From positions 558,001-622,000 of the forward strand of contig JAWZYV010018244.1 of assembly GCA_038373885.1 (NCBI GenBank): DNA of 64,000 bases. Reading direction: 5' to 3'. Origin of the DNA: Cheiracanthium punctorium. Lineage: Eukaryota; Arthropoda; Arachnida; Araneae; Cheiracanthiidae. The first letter of the stretch is position 1; each line of letters starts with the position of its first letter. A program made the position numbers and the translations under genes. Shown one piece after another: positions 11,345 through 22,825 of this stretch. The notes beneath the pieces are model-generated. The model was not told the DNA's origin. It made no database searches and saw only the letters and a list, made by a program, of their open reading frames with translations.

Positions 11345-11525
11345 AGCGTGAATGCCCTCTGTGGGGGACTTTCTAAGGCATCTTAGCCCTTATATATGCG
11401 AGGTTTCATAGAAAAGTATGGAAAACTCTGAACAGCTAGGTCAACAAGCACGACCAGGGATTGAACCTGGCACCTCCCACCTTCCAGTTTCGAGAGCAGA
11501 ACCTCTCAGCCACTGGTGGAGCCTC
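11345..11525 (-). mobile_element. tRNA-derived SINE, family 1
   Basis: A box TGGCTGAGAGG (complement of 11502-11512) and B box GGTTCAATCCC (complement of 11457-11467). The body is collinear with the copy at 7580-7762, with many substitutions, so both are old members of one family. Confidence 0.65.
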
Positions 11526-11882
11526 AATAAATTTAAATGAAATCATGCTGGTCAGGCAAGTAGCAACTACTTAAAAATACATGTTAATAGTTGACAAGTT
11601 GATAGGTTCAACAAAATTTTATATTTACACTACAAGTCTTTAATGCTAGAAAAATGCAAATTGGAGAGTATAGTATGCGTATATGTCATAATATATTTAA
11701 AAAGTTAGTGAGTTACGAACTTTAAAATTATAGAGAATTTAAAATAGAAATCAACTGTTACAGGTGCTATCTAATGTGAGTATTTTGAAGTAATTTACCT
11801 TTTTTCTTTTACATTAAAAAAGGTGATTAAGTAACTTCATTTTAGTGACAAATAAAAAATTCACTGTTAATGAGCAACAAAA

Positions 11883-11888
11883 TTTATT
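11883..11888 (-). terminator. candidate poly(A) signal of the securin-like gene
   Basis: TTTATT here reads AATAAA on the - strand, about 260 nt past the stop codon at 12147. Such hexamers are common in AT-rich DNA, so this is a candidate only. Confidence 0.25.
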
Positions 11889-12146
11889 TGCTGATTAAAA
11901 CAAAAGGTATGACAATGTAAAAGAAGCATAAATTTACAAAAATTGAATAAGACTCTACTTTTAAAATTTTATCAATATAGTTATAATTCTCAAAAAATAT
12001 AAATATAATAATTAATGAGCTCTGTTTTACATACAAGCATGACTTCAAAACATAAAGCTACAAAAATACGCAAGCTATATAAGAATAAATGAAAATTTCA
12101 TAATAAATTTGACTACAAGACACAATTTAGTGGCCAGTGGTGGCAG

Positions 12147-12804
12147 TTACTCAATGTACAAATCATTGGTCAAAGGAATTAAATCTAGTTCCGTATCATC
12201 AAACAAAGGAGCAAATTTAATATCAGTCAGTAAAGGAAGTTCTGGAAAATCAAAACCTAAAAAGAAATTAAAATGCATAAGTTTAATGGTAGAAATCTAA
12301 AAGCAACAGCTTATGGATAATTAAATAGGGAGAGAAAAACATTTAATGGATATTGTAAACATTTCACTATCATAAAATGAAAAAAGAAAAAAATGACATT
12401 AAATGAGTAACTAATATAACAGCTGTGTCATCATCTGTTTAATAATTTTTGTTTTAAAATGTATAGGATTATAGTGTGTAAATGATCAAAAACAAATAAC
12501 TATGTAATAAAATTATTCAGAATACTATGCCAGTAGTTCTGATTTACAATATCAACAAAATCGTTAAAAAAATGCACAGTAATAATAATTTTACTTTTAA
12601 ATTCTTTTAAAGGTGAAGGTGGTTTGTCATTGACTGATGATTCATCAAACCTGGTATACGTATAATTGAGAAATAATGAGTCAATATGGGCTTTCTGTAT
12701 TCTTTCACATTTTGGTAAAATATCTTCATAGTCATCTGCATTGAAATAAACAGTATTAATAAGCATTAAATTACAGACAAAGTATAAGTTTAGAAAATTG
12801 AATT

Positions 12805-12839
<35 letters not shown>

Positions 12840-15800
12840 GCTCTAAACATTCACTATATACATTAAAAACACTCAAAAAAGAAGTTTATAACTAACAATA
12901 AAATAACATTTGATAAACACACATATGCAAAAATAAGATTATATACAGTACATTGTAGATAGTACCAGCTGTACAGGAAAGAGGCCCATCCATTCCTTAT
13001 TTGGCTGCCGTTCGTCACACAGCAAAGTAGCTCATACCAATTGTTAGTGAATAATATACTTTAATTTGCTAATCATAAAATTTTCATAACAACTACCTTC
13101 ATTTTTAAATACACACAATGAAATTTTTTCTAATGGCAATACCAAATATTTTGGTATTGCCATTGTTATATTTGAAAAATTTAGATAATTTTAACTCCAG
13201 ACAGGGGGTTGTCACGTTGACACAACATGCATATTTTTATGAAAAATTATTAATACAAATGTTAATTACTATTGTCTAAATTTAAACTAATAGTCTAATT
13301 TTAATTAATTATAAGTTTTTAACAGTAACTGTTTTTAAAGCTTCCAAATTTCCTTACAGCCATTTCATTTGTAAGGCAATAACGTACTTTTACAGCATTT
13401 TGATTTTCTGCCTTCTGCAATGTTAATCAAACTTGCAGCTGCAGTCTGTTTTATTAATTTTTTTTCCCAACTACTCTCATACTTAGTCATTTAAAAGCCT
13501 AACTTGCAGTATTGCACTGCTTCCAGACCGCAGTTACTTTTTTTTTTTTTTTTTTTTTTTTTGCTTCTCTGTGCGCAGATGCACTCATCGAATGTTCTAG
13601 AAAAGTCTTTTGAATTCTGCTTTTCTCTCTTCTTACATACGAAATAACTTAACGGCAAAATTTGACATCCCCGTTCGTCACACAGAAAAGTAGCTCATAC
13701 CAATTGTTAGTGAATAATATACTTTAATTTGCTAATCATAAAATTTTCATAACAACTACCTTCATTTTTAAATACACACAATGAAATTTTTTCTAATGAC
13801 AAAATTTGACATCGTGACATTTTTAGAAAGAGAGCAACAATTTTAAAAAAGGACACTAAACATTTAAAAATCATCTGACAGTGGAGCCTAGTAGCTTTTA
13901 ATTACAAATATTTTATAATCCTTACGTAAGTAGAAAGACTCTTTTCCATTATGAATAAATATGGATGAGGACTTAACATTTTAATTAAGAACTAATGAAT
14001 AATGAGCTTTCAAAATTTACCTCCAGCAATGTCAAATTTTTAATGTGTATTTTTTTATAGTTTAACCTTTTACAGACCGAATTCTGATCCAAGCATATTT
14101 TAAATTAATTATTTGCATATTTTGCTTTCAAATGCATGAGTTAAAGGATATTAGTGATTTAAATGGGGAAAAAAACTGCATACCTCAATTTTCACTGTGT
14201 TTTCAATTGGGAACATGGGCAATTTCTAACTATACTTTTAGGGGCTATTACTTTGACTATACTTTTAGGGATACTTTAAATAATAAGTGAAATATTAAGA
14301 ATAAAGAAAGATTTATTTTTAAATTTAAGTAAAGATATGTATTAAGTTTTGAAGGGGAGGAGTGTGTATCAAGATAGCCCTGTAAAAATTTGTGAAAATG
14401 GCTATATTTATGATTTTTTTTATCCAGTTTCCCATTCATGATAGAAATGCAAATTCTATTTCAAAAAATCAAGTCATCTTTTAATTATAACTGCAAATTT
14501 TTTCAAGTCAATATTGATAAAATTTAATTTGTCAACAACTTTTTAATTTAAGGATCCCAAATGGGAACATTGGCCTGTAAAAGGTTAAGGGTCATTTTAA
14601 AATTTGGTGACATTTAGAAATTTAAATTAAATTTCTTTTCCTGGTTGCATTCATACTAGGCCCAGTGTTACATCTACTTTACAAGTAATTGTCCTTTTTC
14701 CATTCTTCTCTTGTACACAACGCAATCGGCTATGGATCATGCTTTGTAGCGTAACATACTCTTACAAAGATTTATGCTACATGCAGAACGATGAAGAGAT
14801 TTGTATGAAAAATATTACAGTGAGGAATCTTTTTAAAGTTATTTTAAATTAATAAATTACTTTTTCTACTATTAAAATTGATAGTTTATGCTATTTAAGT
14901 TCCAAGTTCCAAATTAAGTTAAGTTCCGAGTATGCTATTTAAGTTCCAAGATGGGTTTTACATGTTTTTGAATATTTAATCTTTGAGAAACATCAATCTT
15001 AAAATTATCACAATTTATAAAACGTTTTTGCTAGTAAAACTCTTTAAAGAGTATATATTGAGCTTTCATATGTGGATTATTATAGCATATATGGAATATT
15101 ACACAGTATAAGTGGAAAACATAAATTGAATTCATAAATGCATGAATTCAAAAACACTTACCATCTTGTTCTTCGCAGATATACATATTCTCTATCTCAG
15201 GCCAAGTATCTTCAGGGGAATCAGACTGAAAAGACACAAATAGTTTTTCAAAAATACTTTTAAATATCAGGGATGAGAATACACAAATATGAAAAAAGAG
15301 GAAAAGTGCGTGAACGTAATTTCGACTTCGAGCAAAGTTCAAGCGCGTGATGCCCATTTTTGATATACTATATATATATATATATATATATATATTACAA
15401 TTATTTTATATCAACAATATATATGTTACAATTATTTATTAAAATATTTTTATTTAAATTATAATTTTTATTATCTTTAAAAATTAAAATTCATAAACAT
15501 TTATGTTCAATTTTAGATGCAGAACATTCAACAATGAAACAGAGGTTATCATTATTTAAAGGATGATCTTAATCAATTTTACAAAATCTACAGTCAAGAC
15601 AAAATCCTAGCTTTACAAAACAATTTTACTTTATTCTTTTGAAAGTGAATGCAATGTAATTTCTAGGAGGGGGGGGGGAGAATTACCTGATTTTCTATGA
15701 ACTGTCTCTCATGAAATTCCAGAATGTCATTAAATATTTCAAGCTTCCATAGATTTACCACAATTCATTATAAAATAACCCAAGAACGCAGAATATGGCA

Positions 15801-18800
15801 CAGCAAAAGAAATATATATCCAAAATGTTAAAAGTAATTTCAACTTTTCTCTTACATCAGACAATAAAATCTATCCTGTAACTTTAAAAAGTTAACACTA
15901 ACAAAAATACATAGATATGTCAAAAAATTTAGGCCATATATGTTCCCATTAAAAATCTGCTGAATGCCATCTCATTTACTTTTCTCTCTCCTAACAAATG
16001 GGAGAGGGAGGAGGGGAAAGCTGACTAGTTATATACCTGCCAACAACTAGGGTACAAAAAACCTTAGTTTCACATAATTATAATGCTTAAAAATAATTTT
16101 TAAATACAAATACTACTTGCACAATGTATTAGTTTAGCAGTTTTGACAACTACTGATGGCTTAAATCCAGTTATAGTGTTAAATTAAGAACTCTCCCTTC
16201 CCTACTTCTCATAGACTATTTAAAAGTACTTTACTGCTAAGTTGAGACATAAGCATATCGTCGGGCAGAGGGGGGGGGGGGGGAGGGGGGGGGGGGGCCC
16301 CCGGGAATTTGTTTGAAAAACCATTCATTCCAAAACTTTTTTTTTTTTTAACTTAAAAGAAACATACCTATTTTTACTTTAGAATATGCTATGTGCGCGC
16401 TCCCCCACGCACACTTTCAAAAAAAAAAAAAAAAAAAAAAAAAAAACCCTGCGTTTGCGAGATGCTAACGCCTATGATTTAGGAAGCCAAATAAGAACCT
16501 ACGATTTAATATAAACAATGTTTTCAATTTAGAAAGAGGAACATTATTAAATAAATAAACGACTGTTTGGAAGGTCAGGTCAACGGCAGAGGAGGGAGAG
16601 AGAGAGAAATTCATTTCTTTTAAAGTAAACAGTTCTTTCCTCTTCCACCGGACGGGCCAGCTGTTATGCTGACAATGCATAATGCGTGCATCGGAGAATA
16701 ATTGTTTGTTTTAAGCTTGGCATGTTGTGGGATTTATCTGATGCCTCAAAATTAATTCACTACGAAAGCAATTTAAAAAAAAAATGCAGATTGTAAAAAA
16801 GTCTTAATTGTGATTTTCTTTGTTTATTTCCGCAGCGTTAATGCGGTTTATGATATCCAAATGATTGCTTTCCATAACTGAGGACAGAAAACCGCAAAAC
16901 GGATCAAACCACAACATGTAATAAAATTCAGCGCTTCCGCTTATCGAAAGGAACAAACTTCGCGGATTGTCTTTCGACTTTTGATCTCCTTATTGAATAT
17001 TCCCCATACTTCTTCGATGCGCGCATGCTTAGCAAGTTGCAGCGCTTCCATTGGCTTGGAGGAGTGGATCATAAAGGCTTCTCCTTGGATTCCAATCCTG
17101 CAAGATTTTTGAATACGCAATAAGCATGGCCGAAGACGAATACGTGTTGGGGCTAGCAATACGGTCTTGATATCGGTAAGCAAGATGTATTTCGGCGAAT
17201 ACATCTTTAAAAAAGAAAATTGCACTGAAAATATTTTTAAACGCGGAACTTAAACACACGAAAAAGCGGAAAGTAATGTCTTTTTAAAAACGCGGAAATA
17301 ACCAAACCGCGGAATTCCGCGGATCCGCGGAAGATTCTCATCCCTGAAATATATATATTTATTTAGTATTTAGTATAGAAAACTTATGTAATATTATTTA
17401 GTAATCATATCTGAGTTTACCTTGTTTTTTAATTTAAAAAATGCATAACAGAATAAAAAATGAGTAAAGAAAGTCTATTTAAATCAGTTTATTTTCAAGG
17501 GAGAACAATAAGATTTAAGTATAGATTCAGAAGCAAATATGTATATATTTTATAAATTAACAAAATGTGCATCAATGCACTTTTTATACTGCTTAGCATG
17601 TGTGTATATATTCCTATTGCCTAAACTATTCTAGAAGACTATCGATATTACTTTCTGAAGAGAATATATGAAATCCCTAATTAGTTCAAGGTGTGTAGTA
17701 AGCAAAGGGTTGAGCGTTAGAATAATGTGGCATAAATTTTGATTTATGCACAGATTGATTTTTGATTTATCCAGCTTTATTTCAAGGATTTGTTGGCTGC
17801 ATTAATGGAAAGATGCTGATACTTGTTTAAGAAAAAGAAAATTATCATATTAATTTTGAATAAAAAAGGTGACTACTTCCAGCATTTCACTATATAAGCA
17901 GTGGCGGCTTGTGGCTTCAATTATTGGGGGGGGGGGGGGGTTGCTTAAAGAAAACTAACCCATTGCTTCATAAAAAGAAATAGTAATAGGTAAATATAAG
18001 GGAAAAAATCTCTACAAAAGAAAAAATAAATTATATTTTTTTTTACTGTAATTGCTATACTTTTAAGTTTTCATTTGCATGCTGCAACAAAAGATAACAT
18101 CACCCAGGAATACCTTAATTTGGCTCCCCCTTCTTTGGAACCCTAATTGATGCTTTTGCTCCCTATCAGCATATGCCCATTTCCCCTTTAGATAAGGTCC
18201 TGTCTGTGAACACCCAGGAAAGAAGAAACAAAGGGTTAATATAAGTCATATACAGATTGTTCTAAGAATTGGGGGAATAATTTTAAGTTTATTTTTGCGT
18301 AATTTTCACATTAAAAAAATACAGTTTCTGGTGTCAGAAGCATAAAAGAGAAATGCGGGGGGAAATGCCAGGTCTAAGGCCTGAACCTCTTTAAACTAGT
18401 CCCTGCGTTGCATGTATCTGCTGGGCTGAAACTGAGCATTGCAGATCTCACAGTGTTGCTCTTCATTTCCCCCCTCCCCCTATGTGGGAGCGTATAGTCA
18501 AGGGCTATGTACAAGTGCTGAGTAATCAAATGCAATAGTACCAGGAACTGCACCTGCAGCAGCGCCGTTTAAAGATTTTTACTATTTCTGGATTTTTTAA
18601 GCTTTTGGGGAGACTTTTTTTATTGCTACATGATGGCTACTGGCTTCACATTTAATGATTGTATAAAATTCATGTATTAATAAAGGATAAAGGGGGAGAA
18701 AAATTATTTATAGATAAACTGGAACTGCTGCAGTTCCACAGTCTATGTACAAGCAGACATGGTGTATAAGGCTTTTTTCTACTCCGAAATGAAAAATGAA

Positions 18801-20272
18801 AAATTATTTATATATTTTTTTAAAAAGTGCTGTTAAGAAAGCAAGCATTGTAAAAAATTAAAGCTACTACTTCAGTCTAAGCTACAGTTGAAGAAATCAT
18901 GGTAAAACTGAGTATTTTGCTCTTGAAGAAATGTTAAAAAAATATAATGTAAACACACAACTATTATTTTACAAATAAGCTAAATTATATTATACCTTCT
19001 TTTTCTGTACATTATCATTCACTTTTAAACCCTTTTTTTCAGCAGGTTTTTGACAGGTACTGACATCTGTATCAGAACTAAGTTTCTTTGTCGAACTGTT
19101 TTCCTTAGAGTCTGTAAACCTATTTACACTGAGTGACTGGAGCCCTTTTCGAGAATGCACATCTACAAATAGAGGAAACAGTCCTAAATATTATTCCATA
19201 CATAATATACAAGAACTAGCCGCCTTCGGAGACCAGTTTTGGCCGTCAATGGCCGTTTTGCGAACAAAATGTGCAACCTAGAGGACATGCACCGCTTTGC
19301 AACTGGCTTGTGCAACCTACAGCACACAGGCCACTTCGAGACCAAAATTTTCAACATACTAAAATAATTCTATAACTGACTTTTTCGTTTAAAATCAATA
19401 CTTTAATAAATACAATTGTTAGTAGCAAAATCTCTTTCAGCGGGCGGCTGGGGAGATTATTGTTGAAGAGAAAATTGAGATATTTCTTGCTATATTCATT
19501 CTGAAATGCATTGTTTCTTTAAAAATATTTTTCTTTGTAACAATAAAACTTTCGCTTGAAGATGCATCTGTAATGAATAAAATTAGTAAATTAATAAATT
19601 TGGTTAGTTAAAATATGGCCTAGAAATCATTTTGTGCAATTGTAAAATTATTTAATCCCCTTGAAATGGACATTTTTAATGATTTAGTTAACAATATAAT
19701 TCATAGATGTCGCCACCAAATAATCTGTTGCACTTTTTCTTTCGAACGCTTTTGTGTTTACTTTTTCAAGGCGTGATATCTTGCTAGATATTTAGAGTTG
19801 AAAGTAGCGGCAAGTTAAAAAATGGTTAATTTTTTAGAGATCTTTCGAACTGTACAAAAAGTTTTCGCTTTTAATTAGTGATAAAAAAGTTGTTATCAAA
19901 ATTTCAACATGGCCACAGATGGCAGATGCACCGGCAGCGATGAGTCGATCCCAGAACCGTTATCGACAGGACTTTTATATAAAAGAATTATCATTGTGTT
20001 ACATTTCTCATGCATGAGAATCCATGTTATATTGTTTTTACAAAATTTAGGGTGGGGGAAAGCAACAACAGTGCCTTCTCATTGGTCACATTATTAAATT
20101 GCTTGACATAATTGCTCTTCTTACATCTACAACAAAAGTTACAACTACAAAAACTTTATGGCATAAATTTTTAACAAAAAATAATATACAATTTATACTT
20201 ACGAGGTTTTGCCGATACTGAACTTTTAACATTTTCCTTAGAATCATGAAAAATTTGATTATGAGCCAACAT
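12147..20272 (-). CDS. PTTG1: securin-like protein (PTTG family), five coding exons
   Basis: Securin holds separase inactive until the anaphase-promoting complex destroys it, freeing separase to cut cohesin. Coding exons on the - strand: 20272-20203, 19162-18996, 15225-15162, 12735-12595 and 12256-12147. They sum to 552 nt (183 residues plus stop); every intron is GT-AG and every junction keeps phase. Visible in the protein: KEN boxes at residues 12-14 and 43-45, an RKGL destruction box at 28-31 followed by VN, the motif DTWPEIEN around 86-92 (vertebrate securin has YPEIEK at the separase-binding segment), PPSPL at 139-143, and an acidic, leucine-rich C-terminus ending DLYIE. Length fits the family (human about 202). 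The ATG exon begins after a pyrimidine-rich acceptor, so a non-coding 5' exon lies further right. Securins diverge fast; the gene structure is surer than the name. Confidence 0.75.
13008..13135. repeat. 128-bp repeat, source copy
   Basis: It is nearly identical (one difference seen by eye) to 13671-13798 in the same orientation, 663 bp away. This copy lacks flanking direct repeats, so it is likely the source. It lies in intron 3 of the securin-like gene. Confidence 0.8.
13132..13164. repeat. short perfect hairpin
   Basis: AATGGCAATACCAAA at 13132-13146 is repeated inverted at 13150-13164 around a 3-nt spacer, at the edge of the 128-bp repeat. No function is evident. Confidence 0.6.
13671..13798. 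repeat. 128-bp repeat, inserted copy with 14-bp target duplication
   Basis: CAAAATTTGACATC flanks this copy on both sides (13656-13669 and 13800-13813). That is what target-primed reverse transcription or a templated insertion would leave. The segment has no poly(A) tail. Confidence 0.75.
14066..14584. mobile_element. piggyBac-type MITE, 519 bp
   Basis: Flanked by TTAA on both sides (14062-14065 and 14585-14588). Inverted ends are CCTTTTACAGACC on the left and CCTTTTACAGGCC in complement on the right. TTAA target duplication with ends starting CC is the piggyBac signature. It is non-coding and lies in intron 3 of the securin-like gene. A second, 3'-truncated copy is at 28945. Confidence 0.75.
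15268..17346. mobile_element. hAT-like element, about 2.1 kb, non-autonomous
   Basis: The first 13 bases, CAGGGATGAGAAT, are perfectly inverted at the right end (17334-17346). Both flanks show AAATAT, a short match in AT-rich DNA rather than a clear 8-bp duplication. Repeated TTCCGCGG motifs just inside the right end (17310-17332) look like subterminal transposase sites. No intact transposase is present; the frames at 16465-16680 and 16941-17225 have no domain I know. The element contains a TA microsatellite (15367-15395), G-runs (16270-16300) and an A-run (16419-16446). It sits in intron 2 of the securin-like gene, 42 nt from exon 3. Confidence 0.6.
17899..17945 (+). mobile_element. possible hAT end fragment
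   Basis: CAGTGGCGGCTTGTGGC followed by a long G-run resembles hAT-type ends; similar text begins at 42513 and, inverted, ends at 34002. No partner end was found. Confidence 0.3.
19211..19330 (-). mobile_element. possible Helitron or LINE 3' end
   Basis: The - strand ends in a GC-rich stretch and then GCTAG followed by T, like the clear Helitron ends at 31989 and 43823, but the stem is weak and no 5' end was found. Confidence 0.2.
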
Positions 20273-20296
20273 AATGGATACAGAAGGAAATCAATG

Positions 20297-20298
20297 CT
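20297..20298 (-). promoter_or_regulatory. splice acceptor before the ATG exon of the securin-like gene
   Basis: On the - strand a long pyrimidine tract is followed by CCAATGTAG and then 24 nt of 5' UTR before ATG at 20272. This predicts an upstream leader exon. Confidence 0.5.
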
Positions 20299-20982
20299 AC
20301 ATTGGGAGAAGGGGAAAAAAATAGAAGTTGAGTATTTTATATGAAAAAAGTTAAAAAGTATTTTGATAAGATTTACCAGTCAAACTTAATGTTATTTTTT
20401 AATAGATATCCCAACTAACTATACATCTAATGTGTGAGTGCAACTAAAACAACAAATGTCATTAGGGATTAGGGATATAATAATGAATATTCGGTAGGCC
20501 GAATATTCAGTAAGCTGAATCTGAATAGGTATTTGGCCAAATAGTTATGCCCGAATATTGCTACATATTCACCTGAATAATTTCATAAAAAAGGCAAAGA
20601 AATATTTTTTAACATGCATTTCTTGTATTTACAAATAATATTGCGTTGCTATACTTCAATACATTAATTTCATATCATAAAATATTCTAAGTCATTGAAT
20701 TTTAAGCTGAATGAAACATAATCTAATGTATTTAGTAATATTACAGAAATGTAGACTTCTCTACTTTGTGACACTACTTGGCTCGGTATTCTACTTTTCT
20801 TTATGGGGTGGGAGTAGGGGGAATCTTTACAGATCCTCAGATACAAACATAATTATTTAACTTTGTAATAGATATCTTTTCATAACCAAGATTTTTTAGT
20901 TATACAGATAATGTGCTGGTGTGTGTGTTTTTAAGTTTAGGAAATAGTTATTGAGCACCTTTAGCACTGGACACCCTGTATA
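20299..20982. other. gene-free block upstream of the securin-like coding exons
   Basis: Contains an inverted motif around GGCCGAATATTC (20496-20508), typical of old DNA-transposon ends, but no pairable element. AT-rich otherwise. Confidence 0.35.
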
Positions 20983-21748
20983 CAGTGAAACCACTCTGAG
21001 CGGCCACCCCACTGTACCGAGAATATTTGGCTGCTAAGAGGGGATGGCCGCTCTGAGAGGTTTTATTTACTATTATTAGATAACTGCTTATAATGCATAA
21101 TATAAGCAGGTCTGACACATATTCCTTATTTAAAATGAAATTTAAAACTTATCTAAAGAGAAACTAGTCCTTTATTTAATGCTTTCTTACATTTTTTGAA
21201 AAAAAAGATACAATTTGTGCCTGTTTTAAGTTTTTGCTTTTCTCTGAAGCAACCATTTTTTCAAGTTCGTTTTTTACTTTAAAAAGCAGATCTCATCCGT
21301 TTAACACCATGGAATTTGAAGTCTTCACATTCTTTCAATATAAAATCCTTTTCTTTAATGACTTTTGTTGATTTGCGTTTCTACGAAGTTAAATAATTCA
21401 GCTAACTTTCTTTCCAATTCGCAACTCAGATCACTGACCAACTAATAAAATGAAACTGGCGTGGACATAGACATGAATGGCATTTTTGCTCCAATGGATT
21501 TCGCAAGTTATTCCTGGGTCTTATATTCGACAATGAACCTGACCTTGATTTTTTCTGCTCAAAATTAAAAGCAAGGAGTGAGTAGAATTTCCCGAAAAAT
21601 GAAATGGGCGATCCCACTTGGTGACCGTTTAGAGGGGGTTGGGTGGCTGCTGATAGAGGTTATTTTAACATTAGGTCTATGAGCCGAAAAATCCGTGCTA
21701 TGAAAAATTGGCCATTTAGTGGGGTGGCCGCTCGGACAGGTTTCACTG
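20983..21748. mobile_element. TA-flanked TIR element, 766 bp (pogo/Tigger-like)
   Basis: The left end CAGTGAAACCACTCTGAGCG continues into a GCCACCCC stretch. The right end is its inverted copy with few changes. Both sides are flanked by TA (20981-20982, 21749-21750). CAG...CTG ends with TA duplication fit the pogo branch of Tc1/mariner. The inside has only short frames, so it is non-autonomous. Confidence 0.65.
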
Positions 21749-22026
21749 TATATGAAAATGGTACTGACACATTTTACCGGCGGTCATTCCCGCTAAACTA
21801 TGTCATATTTGCTAGCAAACTGTTGCCAATTGTATTCCAAACCATCAATAATTTCATGTATCCGGCATTTATCGTGGCGAAAATTTGTCTTGGTGGACTG
21901 TGAGGATAATATGTAAGTGAATGGAAAATACATAAAATGTATATACATGAAAATTCAAAATTTTTGTACATGTGGATTAAAGTGGCCATTAAAAGTCAAC
22001 CACTAAGCAATTGAGATCAGCTAGAT

Positions 22027-22759
22027 CAGGAGTTTCCAACTGGCAGCCCGCAGGCTGTATGCGGCCCTCAAAGCTTTCTGGACAAATAATTTGCAACGTA
22101 AAATTAGATGCTCTTACTTAAGGAAAAGAAGTTTTTGTGATCATATCATTTCAAACACTTTTCATTTTTGATTAAATTTTATTTTCCTAGGTTTTCATGA
22201 AATTTAGTGCGTTCACATATGTTCTATTACACACCTCCCCTCGCTTTTCACATCCGTTAACTCATCAGCAGACTTACTTTACTCAAGAATAGGAGCCACC
22301 TCCCAGATTCTTCTTTACTCCATCTCCCCAGATTAAACAACAGAGCTTGATGTAAACATCCCTTCTTCAGGAGTTGCAGCAGATAGATCCCAATTCTTAC
22401 TGAACATTTTGTGCGCTTTTACACTAATTTTTCCCCTCTTATAATTTTAAAGTAGTCATTTTGCCGTTTCATATTTCATAGGCCACCATACACTCTCTCT
22501 TGAACTTGAGTTTTGTTGTTAATTTGTCCATCCCATCATACATGGTAACATTCAAAGTTATTCACATTTTCTTGAACAGTTATTTGATTCTTGTTTCTAT
22601 TTTTTATAATTTGGTGGAAGTTAGCCAGTTTTTGATCAATTTCTTTAATCTCCCGTAACCCTAAAATAGCTCCACTAAGATCCTGATTACATTATAGCCT
22701 ACCACAAAACAGGTGTATTCATTTGTGGCCTATGAACATTTATAAGTTGGAAACCCCTG
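22027..22759. mobile_element. hAT-type element, 733 bp
   Basis: Left end CAGGAGTTTCCAACT and right end (complement) CAGGGGTTTCCAACT differ at one base. Flanks are AGCTAGAT (22019-22026) and AGATAGAT (22760-22767), a 7-of-8 target duplication. Near the left end lies a TGCGGCCC motif common in such hAT elements. Non-coding. Confidence 0.7.
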
Positions 22760-22770
22760 AGATAGATGAT

Positions 22771-22825
22771 AAATTCAGTTTCAATGGTGGGGGGCTATAG
22801 CCCCCCCCCCATTGAAACTGAATTT
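22771..22825. repeat. hairpin, arms about 26 bp
   Basis: AAATTCAGTTTCAATGG at the left is perfectly inverted at the right, enclosing G- and C-runs around GGCTATAGCC. It begins three bases after the target duplication of the preceding hAT element. Confidence 0.7.

Noticed and set aside
12500..12850. 116-codon single-exon gene
   Set aside because: Only 12595-12735 is coding, as exon 4 of the securin-like gene; the rest is intron with a poly-T run.
16262..16303. G-quadruplex or telomere-like signal
   Set aside because: Plain G-runs like this occur throughout the MITEs here and show no telomeric unit.
17310..17332. CCGCGGAATTCCGCGG next to GGATCCGCGG, resembling a cloning linker
   Set aside because: It lies just inside the inverted end of a hAT-like element, and related TTCCGCG motifs occur nearby, so it is better explained as subterminal repeats than as vector.
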